From Caldilineaceae bacterium (lineage in GTDB: Bacteria; Chloroflexota; Anaerolineae; Caldilineales; Caldilineaceae), in the NCBI GenBank assembly GCA_020634755.1, contig JACKBC010000031.1, positions 17,252 through 81,251 of the forward strand: a stretch of 64,000 nucleotides of DNA, read 5' to 3'. Shown piece by piece: positions 26,423 through 34,688 of the stretch. The first letter of the stretch is position 1. The number at the start of each line of letters is the position of its first letter. Made by a program: the position numbers and the translations under genes. The notes under the pieces are model-generated. The model saw nothing but the letters and a program-made list of their open reading frames with translations, did not search any database and was not told the DNA's origin.

Positions 26423-26614
26423 GTTTTTCCCAAAAGTAACTATCCAGGGCCTCGAGGACTGAGCTTGTGGAAGTCCGGCGTTTCCTTCGACAAGCTCAGG
26501 CAACACCTAGAAAGTTACTCCCAAAATTTACATCTACCAGGAAGCTTTCCAGCCAATCCAGAAAACACCGTATCATTTGGATATTTATCTTTCTGGATTG
26601 GCCTTAATGCTACG

Positions 26615-29302
26615 GTGTCTATACCCATTCTAACCAGCAAACTCTATATCCCTCCCCTGCGCGCCAATCTCGTCCCGCGCTCGCGTTTGATTGACCAACT
26701 CCAAGCCGGGATGCAGGGCAAACTCACCCTCATCTCGGCCCCGGCAGGTTTTGGCAAAACCACGCTGGTGAGTGCTTGGGCGGCCCATTGTGCGCAGCCC
26801 GTGGCCTGGCTGTCGTTGGACGAAGAGGACAACGACCCCGCGCGGTTTTTCGCATATCTTGTCACGGCGCTGCAACAAATTACGCCAACCGTGGGTCAAA
26901 ATTTCTTGCGGGCGCTGCAATCGCCGCAGCTGCCGCCCGTGCAGACCATTTTGCCCACTTTGCTCAATGAGATTAGCGCCAACGCCGCTGATTTTATTTT
27001 GGTTTTAGACGACTACCACGTTTTACATAGCGCCACGATTGATGACGCGCTCAGCTTTCTGCTCGAACATCTGCCGCCGCCTATCCACCTGGTCATCATT
27101 ACGCGCGAGGATCCCGCGCTCCCCTTGTCCAGACTGCGCGCCCGCGCCCAGCTGAACGAAGTGCGGGCCGCACAGCTGCGCTTTACAGCCACCGAAGCCG
27201 CCGACTTTCTTAATCAAGCAATGGGTCTCCAGCTGACGGCAGTCGAGATCGATGCATTGGAAACGCGCACAGAAGGTTGGATTGCCGGGCTGCAGCTGGC
27301 GGCAGTTTCCATCCAAAGCCACCAATCTGCGGGAAATCAAGATGCAGCCGCGTTTATCCAATCGTTCACTGGCAGCCATCGTTTTGTCATGGATTATCTG
27401 ATGGAAGAAGTGCTGGGCCAGCAACCTGCGCACATCCAGCGCTTTTTGCTCTATACATCGGTGCTGGATCGCATGTGCGGCTCCCTCTGTGACGCCATTT
27501 TGCGTACAGAGTCTGGGGCAGGCCAGCGCACATTAGAGGCGCTGGAGCAAGCCAACCTCTTTATTGTGCCGCTGGATAATGAGCGCCGCTGGTATCGCTA
27601 CCATCACCTCTTTGCTGAGCTTTTGCGACAGCGCCTCCAGCAGACCATGGGTCAAGGCGGCGCGGACAGCGTGCGGATCGAAGATTTACATATACGCGCC
27701 AGTCAATGGTATGAAGCACAGGGGCGCGAATTGGACGCTTTTCAGCAAGCGACGTTGGCGCACGATATTGCGCGGGCCGAGCGGCTGGTGGAAGGGCAAG
27801 GAATGCCGCTCCATTTTCGGGGCGCCATCCGACCAGTGCTGCATTGGCTGGAGACGCTGCCGGCAACCGTACTCGATGCCCATCCGTCTCTGTGGTTGGC
27901 CTTTGCGTCAACGCTGCTGGGTGTTGGGCAGGTCGCGCGTACAGAGGAAGCTTTGGCCGCGGCGGAAAGCGTGCTGCACGCCCAAGCGGCGGAAAGAGCG
28001 CCGCATGACCAAGAGCGTGATCTGATTGGGCGCATTGCGGCCATTCGCGCCACCATTGCGGCGGGCCGTCAGCAGGCCGATGTTATGATCGCCCAGTCCC
28101 GGCGGGCGCTAGATTATTTGCTACCCGACAATTTAGCCTTTCGCACGGCCACCCATTGGAAGCTGGGCTATGCCTATCATCTTGAAGGCAATTTGATCGC
28201 GGCCAAACAGGCATATCAAGATGCCATTGTGCGCAGCCAGGCTTCCGGCAACGCGATTTTCACCATTATGTCTCATATTGGGCTGGGGGATATCTATCAA
28301 GTTGAAACGCAACTGAGGTTAGCTGCGGAGCATTTTAACAGCGCCATAGAACTCTACGGGGAACAGCCGCTGCCCAGCGCCGGTGAGGCTTTCTCTGGGT
28401 TGGCGCAGATCTATTATGAATGGAACGACTTGGATGCCGCCCAACGCCACGCCGAGCAGGGGCTACAGTTGGGGCGCCAGTGGGAGAACAGCGACAGCCC
28501 CGTCCACAGCCAGTGGATGTTGGCTCGCGTCCAGCTGGCGCAAGGCGAAGTGGGCGCGGCGCTTTCACAACTGGCGCAGACCAGCGCGTTTATGCGCAAA
28601 GCCAACTTTATCCGTCATCTTGATGAAGTGACAGCGACCCAGGTTTTGGCACTGCTGCTTCAGGGCAATCTGACCGATGCCGCTGCGCTGGCGGCCAGCC
28701 GCGAACTGCCGCTCAGCCAGGCACAAGTCTATCTGGCGCAAGGGGACATTGACCGGGCGCTGGTTTTGCTGGAAGCGACACACGCCACCCTGCATGCCAA
28801 GGGACGCCTGGATGAATCGCTCCAGGCAATGGTTTTGCAAGCTGTGGCCCTGTATATGGCGGGCCGGGTTGAGGAAGCATTGGCGCGGCTGGGCCAAACG
28901 CTGGTTTTGGCCGAAGCGGGCGGCTATATTCGTCTGTTTATAGACGCCAGTCCCATCATGCCCCAGCTATTGGCGCGCTTGCAACCACAGGCCGCCCAAC
29001 GGGGCGTAACATCGGCGTATCTTCACAGCGTGCAAGCCGCTGTTGCGGCAGCGGCGCAACGCGCTGTACCCGCAACCACCCCCCATGTTACCACGAGGCA
29101 ACCCCTCCCCGAACCGTTGAGCCCGCGCGAAATCGAGGTGCTCCAACTGATTGCCGCCGGTCGCAAAAATCGGGAAATCGCCGACGCATTGATCGTCAGC
29201 CTCAACACCGTACGCTATCACACCAAAAATCTCTACGGCAAGCTTGGCGTCAACAAACGCACGCAAGCTGTGGCCAAAGCGCAAGCATTGGGCCTGCTCT
29301 GA
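26615..29302 (+). CDS. MalT-like LuxR-family ATP-dependent transcriptional regulator
   Basis: An 895-aa STAND-class activator. Order: N-terminal ILTSKLYIPPLRANLVPR (typical family start), P-loop SAPAGFGKTT at about residues 41-50, Walker B ILVLDDYH, winged-helix and TPR-like helical repeats in the middle, and a C-terminal LuxR helix-turn-helix (LSPREIEVLQLIAAGRKNRE through VNKRTQAVAKA). GTG at 26615 is chosen because it falls just before the conserved N-terminus; the open frame reaches back to TTG 26465, but those 50 residues run through a palindromic repeat and look non-native. It would bind ATP and an inducer and activate nearby genes. The 77-aa gene that follows is a companion often seen with this class. 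Confidence 0.9.
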   Translation: MSIPILTSKLYIPPLRANLVPRSRLIDQLQAGMQGKLTLISAPAGFGKTTLVSAWAAHCAQPVAWLSLDEEDNDPARFFAYLVTALQQITPTVGQNFLRALQSPQLPPVQTILPTLLNEISANAADFILVLDDYHVLHSATIDDALSFLLEHLPPPIHLVIITREDPALPLSRLRARAQLNEVRAAQLRFTATEAADFLNQAMGLQLTAVEIDALETRTEGWIAGLQLAAVSIQSHQSAGNQDAAAFIQSFTGSHRFVMDYLMEEVLGQQPAHIQRFLLYTSVLDRMCGSLCDAILRTESGAGQRTLEALEQANLFIVPLDNERRWYRYHHLFAELLRQRLQQTMGQGGADSVRIEDLHIRASQWYEAQGRELDAFQQATLAHDIARAERLVEGQGMPLHFRGAIRPVLHWLETLPATVLDAHPSLWLAFASTLLGVGQVARTEEALAAAESVLHAQAAERAPHDQERDLIGRIAAIRATIAAGRQQADVMIAQSRRALDYLLPDNLAFRTATHWKLGYAYHLEGNLIAAKQAYQDAIVRSQASGNAIFTIMSHIGLGDIYQVETQLRLAAEHFNSAIELYGEQPLPSAGEAFSGLAQIYYEWNDLDAAQRHAEQGLQLGRQWENSDSPVHSQWMLARVQLAQGEVGAALSQLAQTSAFMRKANFIRHLDEVTATQVLALLLQGNLTDAAALAASRELPLSQAQVYLAQGDIDRALVLLEATHATLHAKGRLDESLQAMVLQAVALYMAGRVEEALARLGQTLVLAEAGGYIRLFIDASPIMPQLLARLQPQAAQRGVTSAYLHSVQAAVAAAAQRAVPATTPHVTTRQPLPEPLSPREIEVLQLIAAGRKNREIADALIVSLNTVRYHTKNLYGKLGVNKRTQAVAKAQALGLL

Positions 29303-29417
29303 TCTCAGGGCATCTGCCTCTCCCACATCTTTTTTACCCAGCCAACTACATCTTTTACCACACCACACTACACATTGATGTGGGGACTTGGCGCGCCCGG
29401 TGGCCTATACTCATAGG

Positions 29418-29494
29418 ACTTACGCAAGCCTCGACTAAAATGGCATCAAATACAAACGAGTTCACTCTTGGCAATCCACTGGCGCGGCGTAAGT
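29418..29494 (-). mobile_element. F2 palindromic element, copy 2 (reverse)
   Basis: 77 bp with ends ACTTACGCAAGCC and CGTAAGT, in the opposite orientation to copy 1. It lies in the 328-bp gap between the regulator and its 77-aa companion. Confidence 0.7.
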
Positions 29495-29630
29495 CGTGAC
29501 TCAATACATCGCCAGGAGACAGATGAGACAAGCATCGGCCAAATTTGATGATTCGACCCGTTTCCGGCAATTGCGAATTCTGAATGTTGAGGCCATGAAC
29601 AAGGCAAGTGATACGCCAGGGGTAAATAAT

Positions 29631-29864
29631 ATGTCCATTTATCAGATCCGGCTTCAGGGCCACTTGGACCACCGCTGGAGCACCTGGTTTGAGGGGTTAG
29701 CCATTACGTGGGAGGAAAGCAGCATCACGGTATTGACGGGCCCGGTGGCAGACCAGGCGGCGCTCTACGGCCTGCTCAGGAAAATTCGGGACGTGGGGCT
29801 GCCTTTGCTTTCCATCACACGGATTGAAACCAACCATCAATGCAAGTTTCACCATGATCTTTAG
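29631..29864 (+). CDS. 77-aa conserved companion of MalT-like regulator
   Basis: The conserved part starts at ATG 29631 (MSIYQIRLQGHLDHRW), with AGGGG upstream; the open frame reaches 29496 but the extra residues arise from intergenic DNA. The protein has a short alpha/beta look (LTGPVADQAALYGLLRKIRD), with no membrane segment. Similar small proteins with a WxxWF-GL-IT core and a VDQAALHGLL helix are commonly found after large MalT-type regulators in Chloroflexota. The function is unknown; a role in modulating the regulator is inference from context. Confidence 0.75.
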   Translation: MSIYQIRLQGHLDHRWSTWFEGLAITWEESSITVLTGPVADQAALYGLLRKIRDVGLPLLSITRIETNHQCKFHHDL

Positions 29865-29894
29865 GGCAAATTATCACATCTAAGGAGATTACAA

Positions 29895-30596
29895 ATGAAT
29901 AACCTACAAAAAATTGGCGGCGTGGCCGCATTGATTAATGCAGCGGCCTACATTATCGGCTTTGGCATGGTCTTTACGTTGCTGGCGCCCATTATGGATG
30001 CACAGCCGGCAGAGTATCTGGCTTTTCTAGCCGACAACCAGGCTTTGCTATACGTGTGGCATCTGATTATCTACATTGTGGCTGGTGTCTTCATGGTGCC
30101 GCTGGTGTTAGCCATGCACGAGCGGCTGCGCAGTCATGCACCGGCGCTGTCTCAAATTGCGCTGGCGATAGGCCTAATCTGGTCGGGGCTGGTGATCGCC
30201 GCGGGCATGCTCTTCCTCAAAGATATTGTGGTCATTGCGGAACTTTACCGCCAAGACCCCACCCAGGCGGTCACAATTTGGCCGGCGCTGACTACGGTGG
30301 AGAGCGCGCTGGGGGGTGGCATTGAGTTGCCCGGCGGTTTGTGGGCGCTGCTGGTGAGCTGGGCGGCTTGGCGTACAGATGCATTGCCCAAAGCGCTTAA
30401 CATCCTGGGGCTGTTGATTGGCGCGGCGGGGATTCTCATGCTGGCGCCGGCCTTTGCCGAAACCGGTGGCGCCATTTTTGGCCTGGGCTTCATCCTGTGG
30501 TTTGCCTGGGCCGGCGTGGTGATGATGCGCCGTGGCCAGCCGGTGGCGCAGGAAGTTTACATGCCAAGTCGCCCTCTCTCACAACATTACACCTAA
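29895..30596 (+). CDS. DUF4386-like multi-pass membrane protein
   Basis: A 233-aa protein with about six hydrophobic segments (near residues 8-33, 50-75, 85-110, 135-155, 165-185, 190-212). The start MNNLQKIGGVAALINAAAYI resembles DUF4386-type membrane proteins. AAGGAG is 7 nt before the ATG at 29895. It lies 30 nt after the 77-aa gene and is probably co-transcribed. No catalytic residues are evident. It may be a target of the MalT-like regulator, by position only. Confidence 0.75.
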   Translation: MNNLQKIGGVAALINAAAYIIGFGMVFTLLAPIMDAQPAEYLAFLADNQALLYVWHLIIYIVAGVFMVPLVLAMHERLRSHAPALSQIALAIGLIWSGLVIAAGMLFLKDIVVIAELYRQDPTQAVTIWPALTTVESALGGGIELPGGLWALLVSWAAWRTDALPKALNILGLLIGAAGILMLAPAFAETGGAIFGLGFILWFAWAGVVMMRRGQPVAQEVYMPSRPLSQHYT

Positions 30597-30612
30597 TTTT
30601 GCGTAATTATAT

Positions 30613-30659
30613 GAGCGGTGTGCATAAGTGTTCAGCCGAGTAGAGGCGATTAGCGTGCG
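30613..30659 (+). repeat. F3 element, left half only
   Basis: 47 bp matching the left half of F3 (GAGCGGTGTGCATAA, then TCAGCCGAGTAGAGGCGATT and AGCGTGCG). The right half is missing. It ends just before the Shine-Dalgarno of the small membrane protein gene. Confidence 0.6.
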
Positions 30660-30673
30660 GATAGGAGACAATA

Positions 30674-30835
30674 TTGGACACCAAGAAAAAGCGCAGCCAA
30701 TTGAGCTGGGGTTGGATCAGCGGAGTAGCATTGGGAATTGGCGCCTCCGTGGGGGTGGCCTTTCATAGCTGGATTTTGTTTTTTGCGATTTCGATTATAA
30801 TTACCAGTTGGATGGTGTGGCGCGCTCTTCGGTAA
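30674..30835 (+). CDS. small membrane protein, 53 aa, TTG start
   Basis: A TTG at 30674 preceded by AGGAGACAATA (ideal Shine-Dalgarno spacing) opens a 53-codon frame to TAA 30835. The product has a charged N-terminus (MDTKKKRSQLSWG), then two hydrophobic stretches at about residues 15-30 and 33-47. It is too short for most gene callers. Similar two-helix small proteins are common but no family is named. It lies downstream of a half F3 element, so its promoter may be partly element-derived. Confidence 0.5.
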   Translation: MDTKKKRSQLSWGWISGVALGIGASVGVAFHSWILFFAISIIITSWMVWRALR

Positions 30836-30931
30836 TGCAGAGCGCCCAGCGCCGCCGCGAAACTGCCCGCAGCGAGTCCGTTGCTTCTGACATGGCACTA
30901 TTGTGTATTAACAAAATAGTACTGGTCTCTC

Positions 30932-30964
30932 AGAAGTTCGACTTCTCGGAGAAATCGAACTTCT
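30932..30964. repeat. near-perfect palindrome
   Basis: Arms 30932-30947 and 30949-30964 match at 15 of 16 positions with almost no loop. It lies in the 330-bp gap before the quinone-reductase-like gene; nothing else there looks coding. It may be a terminator for the small membrane gene or a dispersed palindrome. Confidence 0.55.
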
Positions 30965-31167
30965 ATGCCGGTGTTAATTTATGAATCTGCAAACATAGTC
31001 AACAAGCGCCTCATTTTTAAGCTGCTGGCTATGTCTCAGCCACACGCGAAACCGCAATGTCAGAAAGATGTCAAGCAATACACAGGGTGCGTGACCACAA
31101 CTTGCTATAATGATGGGGCAACAGCCAGTTGCCATTTACCTCATTGCTCACCAACAAGGATAGGCCT

Positions 31168-32136
31168 ATGCAAGCAATTCTCTACCAGCGCTATGGTTCG
31201 CCGGATGTACTTCAACTACAGGAGGTTGCAAAACCGACGCCGCAAGCTGATGAAGTGTTGATCAAAATCCAGGCCGCCGCCGCCAATCCTCTCGATTGGC
31301 ACCACATGCGCGGTCAACCATTTTTGGTACGCTTAACCGGCGGCATGCGCGCCCCCAAGGATCCGCGTTTGGGGGCAGATATTGCGGGATACGTGGAAGC
31401 CGTAGGCAACGCCGTCAAAACGTTCCAGCCCGGGGACCAAGTCTTTGGGGAAATTGGCGTCGGTGGCTTTGCCGAATATGTCTGTGCCAAAGAAACGGCG
31501 CTCGCGCCCAAACCGGCCAATCTCTCGTTTGCCCAGGCCGCCGCCCTACCGGTTGTCGCCTTTACGGCACTGCAAGGGCTGCGCGACCACGGCCAGCTCC
31601 AAGCCGGGCAAAAGGTGCTCATCAATGGGGCATCGGGTGGCGTCGGCACGCTAGCTGTACAGATAGCCAAAGCTTTGGGCGCAGACGTCACCGGCGTTTG
31701 CAGCACGCGCAATATAGACCTTGTGCGTGGACTGGGCGCCGATCGGGTGATTGACTATACGCAAAGCGATTTCACCCGCGGCGAGCAGCGCTATGACTTG
31801 GTTTACGACGCGGTCGGCAACCGCTCGGTGCCGGACTACAGGCGGGCTTTAACGCCACAAGGGGTCTGCGTGATCGCGGGTTTTTCAACATTGGCGTGGA
31901 TGCTTCAAATCGTCCTGCGCGGCTCATGGGGCGGCCAGAAAGTCAGCAGCCATTTGGCGCAACCCAACCAAAGCGATCTGCTGACAATCAAAGAGCTGTC
32001 GGAAAGCGGCAAAGTTATTCCAGTCATCGATCGCTGCTATCCTTTGGCAGAGACGGCGGAGGCGATCCGCTATTTAGAAACGGCGCGCGCTCGTGGCAAA
32101 GTCATTATTACCGTTGCCGGGACAGACAAAGCCTAA
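31168..32136 (+). CDS. zinc-independent alcohol dehydrogenase / NADPH:quinone reductase-like
   Basis: A 322-aa medium-chain dehydrogenase/reductase. The N-terminal GroES-like domain begins MQAILYQRYGSPDVLQLQEV; the Rossmann domain has VLINGASGGVGTLAVQIAKA, the quinone-reductase-type nucleotide motif. The zinc-ligand Cys/His set of true alcohol dehydrogenases is lacking. It would reduce quinones or enones with NADPH in the cytoplasm. AAGGA precedes the ATG at 31168 with a suitable gap; the frame extends to 31129 without support. A terminator follows at 32291. Neighbours do not suggest a specific substrate. Confidence 0.88.
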   Translation: MQAILYQRYGSPDVLQLQEVAKPTPQADEVLIKIQAAAANPLDWHHMRGQPFLVRLTGGMRAPKDPRLGADIAGYVEAVGNAVKTFQPGDQVFGEIGVGGFAEYVCAKETALAPKPANLSFAQAAALPVVAFTALQGLRDHGQLQAGQKVLINGASGGVGTLAVQIAKALGADVTGVCSTRNIDLVRGLGADRVIDYTQSDFTRGEQRYDLVYDAVGNRSVPDYRRALTPQGVCVIAGFSTLAWMLQIVLRGSWGGQKVSSHLAQPNQSDLLTIKELSESGKVIPVIDRCYPLAETAEAIRYLETARARGKVIITVAGTDKA

Positions 32137-32290
32137 TGATCAGTCCAGCGTCACGGGGCTGGTAATGTAGGGGCAGCCGCGCTCAGCATGCAGCGCCATC
32201 TTTTGCCGTTGCAGCCCGATGCTGGCGCCTTCTGCTCAAAACAAAACCGGTTGAATTGATTTCCGCAAACGATAGAATCGCGCCATTGCA

Positions 32291-32322
32291 ACAGGGTCGT
32301 CCAGTGACGGCCCTGTTTTTTT
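32291..32322 (+). terminator. rho-independent terminator
   Basis: Arms ACAGGGTCGTC (32291-32301) and GACGGCCCTGT (32306-32316) followed by seven T residues. It lies 155 bp after the quinone-reductase-like stop and before the promoter of the membrane/XRE operon. Confidence 0.8.
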
Positions 32323-32396
32323 GCGTCCACAGCATTTCGCCAACGGCAATTTATGCGCGCTAATACCGATTTCACACACCAAAATGTAAAAAATAC

Positions 32397-32445
32397 TTGA
32401 CATTGAGTAAAAATTATATTACTATATGTGAAATAAATATTACTC
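32397..32445 (+). promoter_or_regulatory. promoter with overlapping operator for membrane/XRE operon
   Basis: TTGACA at 32397-32402 is a perfect -35; 17 nt later TACTAT (32420-32425) serves as -10. A 13-bp inverted repeat (32405-32417 with 32433-32445, 11 matches; GAGTAA...TTACTC ends) spans the spacer and -10. A repressor bound there would block polymerase. The XRE protein in the same operon is the natural candidate, making this autoregulatory. Confidence 0.65.
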
Positions 32446-32472
32446 GTCAATAAATCAAAGGCAAGCAAAACC

Positions 32473-32928
32473 ATGTCCTTTCAACAAAAAAATATTACCG
32501 TATCTTTGGTAAACTTCACACTGATATTGGCCTTCTTTGTGGTTCGTATTGGGCAGCTGGTGCAAAATGGGAGTTTTGCTGAACCGAGCGTATTCCGCCT
32601 GTGGGGCATTGTTATTGTGCTGGCCGTTGTGGTGACCGTTCTGGCCACCATCCTCACCCACATTGTCTCCACCATTATTGAAGCCATCCGCACGGGTGAA
32701 AAAGCGCCAGAAATTGAAGACTTTCAAGATGAGCGCGACAAGTTGATCGATCTACGCGGCACCAAGGTGACCTACACCGTTTCGTCGCTTGGCGCTTTCT
32801 TGGCCATGCTGACCTTTGTCTTTGGGCAGCCGCCATTAGTCATGTTTACATTGCTGATCTTCTTTGGCGTTTCTGCGCAAATCGTGGGGGATATTACTCG
32901 GCTGCTGCTGTATCGGAGGGGAATCTAA
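32473..32928 (+). CDS. membrane protein partnered with XRE regulator
   Basis: A 151-aa protein with four predicted membrane helices (about residues 10-28, 45-68, 102-120, 124-142) and a charged cytoplasmic loop between helices 2 and 3 (KAPEIEDFQDERDKLIDLRG). It starts at ATG 32473 after AAAGGC. The XRE gene starts 1 nt after its stop, so they are co-translated. Pairs of a small four-helix membrane protein with a 70-aa XRE repressor are widespread, but the function is not known. Membrane-sensor control of the repressor is possible. Confidence 0.75.
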   Translation: MSFQQKNITVSLVNFTLILAFFVVRIGQLVQNGSFAEPSVFRLWGIVIVLAVVVTVLATILTHIVSTIIEAIRTGEKAPEIEDFQDERDKLIDLRGTKVTYTVSSLGAFLAMLTFVFGQPPLVMFTLLIFFGVSAQIVGDITRLLLYRRGI

Positions 32929-32929
32929 G

Positions 32930-33148
32930 ATGGAGAAGGGGCAAATCCGCAACAACATTCGCACGTTGCGCTTTCACCACGACGAGATGACGCAGCAGGA
33001 ATTGGCCAAGCGGGTGGGCGTGACCCGGCAAACCATTATCGCCATGGAAAAAGACAAATATTCGCCTTCGCTGGAACTGGCATTTCGCATTGCCCATGTT
33101 TTCGGCGTGCCGTTGGAAGACGTGTTTTCATACGAAACTGATGCCTAA
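32930..33148 (+). CDS. XRE-family helix-turn-helix regulator, 72 aa
   Basis: A one-domain DNA-binding protein. The helix-turn-helix runs at about residues 20-41 (MTQQELAKRVGVTRQTIIAM), followed by EKDKYSPSLELAFRIAHVFG, typical of the short YgzD/HigA-like XRE group. GGAGGGG precedes the ATG at 32930. It is coupled to the upstream membrane gene. An inverted repeat over their common promoter (32405-32445) is a plausible binding site. An F2 element follows directly. Confidence 0.9.
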   Translation: MEKGQIRNNIRTLRFHHDEMTQQELAKRVGVTRQTIIAMEKDKYSPSLELAFRIAHVFGVPLEDVFSYETDA

Positions 33149-33155
33149 ACCTGTA

Positions 33156-33232
33156 ACTTACGCAGCGCCCGGCGCTTGCCAGGAGAAGCTCAAATGGCCA
33201 AACAAGAGCGTTTACGCGTGGCTTGCGTACAA
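33156..33232 (+). mobile_element. F2 palindromic element, copy 3
   Basis: 77 bp starting ACTTACGCAGCGCC and ending in a degraded TTGCGTACAAC; shares GCCAGGAGAAGC with copy 1. It lies between the XRE stop and the next gene, 30 bp from its start. Confidence 0.65.
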
Positions 33233-33261
33233 CCTATAAAATAAAATCGGAGCAAAAGAAA

Positions 33262-33969
33262 ATGAATTCTGTGGTGCATAAAAACAAAAAAGAGAGATGG
33301 ATCCTCGCCGGTCTGCTACTACTCTGCGTGGTGCCGGTGGCGGCTGGACTGGCCCGCATTGGGCAATTGGCCGGTGGTGCAAATGTCACGGCGGAAAATG
33401 CCCGCTTTTTTGCATCGCCGCTGCCGGTGGTGCTGCACATTCTCGCCCTCATCCCCTATAGCATCTTGGGGGCGTTTCAATTCATCCCCGGCTTGCGGCG
33501 GCGCAGGCCACGTTGGCATCGCGCCATTGGGCGCATTTTAATCCCCTGTGGCCTGACCGTGGCGCTTTCCGGGCTGTGGATGACCCTATTTTATCCCTGG
33601 CCAGCCGGAGACGGTGAATTGCTCTACCTTATGCGCCTCATGGTTGCGCCAGCCATGGCGTTCTCTATTCTGTGGGGCGCAGCAGCCATCCGCCGCCGCG
33701 ATTTTACACAGCACGGCGCCTGGATGCTCCGCGCTTACGCCATTGGCATGGGCGCCGGGACGCAGGTATTTACCCATTTGCCCTGGCTACTGTTCATGGG
33801 CGCCGATGTCGCGCCCGACGAATTATCCAGAGCGCTCATGATGGGCGCCGGCTGGTTGATTAACATTCTTGTGGCTGAGTGGATTATTCGTCGGCGGTTG
33901 GCCCGTCACTTCCCCCCGCAGCCGCATGTCGTGCTAAAACCTGATCTGCAGGCCAATACACAGATCTAA
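33262..33969 (+). CDS. DUF2306-like membrane protein
   Basis: A 235-aa protein with about seven hydrophobic segments. The arrangement PVVLHILALIPYSILGAFQF, then RPRWHRAIGRILIPCGL and QHGAWMLRAYAIGMGAGTQV, with conserved His and Arg at helix ends, resembles DUF2306 membrane proteins. These histidines suggest haem or metal binding, though this is not shown. GGAG lies 9 nt before the ATG at 33262; the frame extends to 33223 into the F2 element without support. An F3 element follows directly. Confidence 0.75.
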   Translation: MNSVVHKNKKERWILAGLLLLCVVPVAAGLARIGQLAGGANVTAENARFFASPLPVVLHILALIPYSILGAFQFIPGLRRRRPRWHRAIGRILIPCGLTVALSGLWMTLFYPWPAGDGELLYLMRLMVAPAMAFSILWGAAAIRRRDFTQHGAWMLRAYAIGMGAGTQVFTHLPWLLFMGADVAPDELSRALMMGAGWLINILVAEWIIRRRLARHFPPQPHVVLKPDLQANTQI

Positions 33970-33971
33970 TT

Positions 33972-34126
33972 GAGGGGTGTGCATAAATAATCAGTCGAGG
34001 GGGGGACGGCTAGTGTGCGTCGCACTGGCCCCAAAAACGGCCGCATAACAGCCACCGTAGCGGCCAGAGCGTCGCACACGGGGCTATCAGTATATTTCAC
34101 TCGGGTAGAGAATTATGCACACCCTC
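33972..34126. mobile_element. F3 palindromic element (MITE-like), copy B
   Basis: 155 bp with ends GAGGGGTGTGCATAA and TTATGCACACCCTC and inner GTGCGTCGCAC / GCGTCGCACAC boxes. Perfect 8-bp direct repeats ATCTAATT flank it (33964-33971, 34127-34134), showing transposition. No coding capacity. Confidence 0.9.
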
Positions 34127-34160
34127 ATCTAATTCTTGTGGCGAAAGCGAAGGATATGAG

Positions 34161-34583
34161 ATGAATACGGACGATAAACTTGCCTCTACCGATAGACGAG
34201 CTGTGCTATCGACGTTATGGATATTCGTACTGTTGAACATTGTTTTCCGCGATATTCATGAAATGTTCAGACCCGGCCTTCTTGCGGAGATGATGGCGAG
34301 CAACGTCAATGGTGTCCAGATTACCGATGAGGTGATGCTATTGGGTGGAGTCATGCTGGAGATTCCGATTGCGATGGTCTTGTTGTCACGGCTGCTGGCG
34401 CACCGCGTCAATCGCTGGACGAACGTGATTGTTGGCGTGGTCACGGTACCTATTTTATTTACCGATGGCCCCAAGGATTTGGATGATATGTGGTTTCTCA
34501 CCATCGAAGTGGTGGCGTTGGCGCTCATCATCTGGTATGCGTGGCGCTGGCGGGTTATGCATTCATCGGCACGGGAGGTATAG
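34161..34583 (+). CDS. DUF6326-like membrane protein
   Basis: A 140-aa protein with four membrane helices (about residues 15-33, 57-78, 84-103, 110-128). The pattern LSTLWIFVLLNIVFRDIHE and a short DGPKDLDDMWF loop resembles DUF6326 proteins. AAGGATATGAG precedes the ATG at 34161. It is separated from the DUF2306-like gene by an F3 element. The function is unknown. Confidence 0.7.
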   Translation: MNTDDKLASTDRRAVLSTLWIFVLLNIVFRDIHEMFRPGLLAEMMASNVNGVQITDEVMLLGGVMLEIPIAMVLLSRLLAHRVNRWTNVIVGVVTVPILFTDGPKDLDDMWFLTIEVVALALIIWYAWRWRVMHSSAREV

Positions 34584-34688
34584 CAATGGCAGAAGTAGCC
34601 ATCTGCACGGTTAACACATTAACGTAGCAGATGTATGATCAGAGACACATTAAAGCATGGCACCTTGTTTCTGTAAGACATTCAGCGC

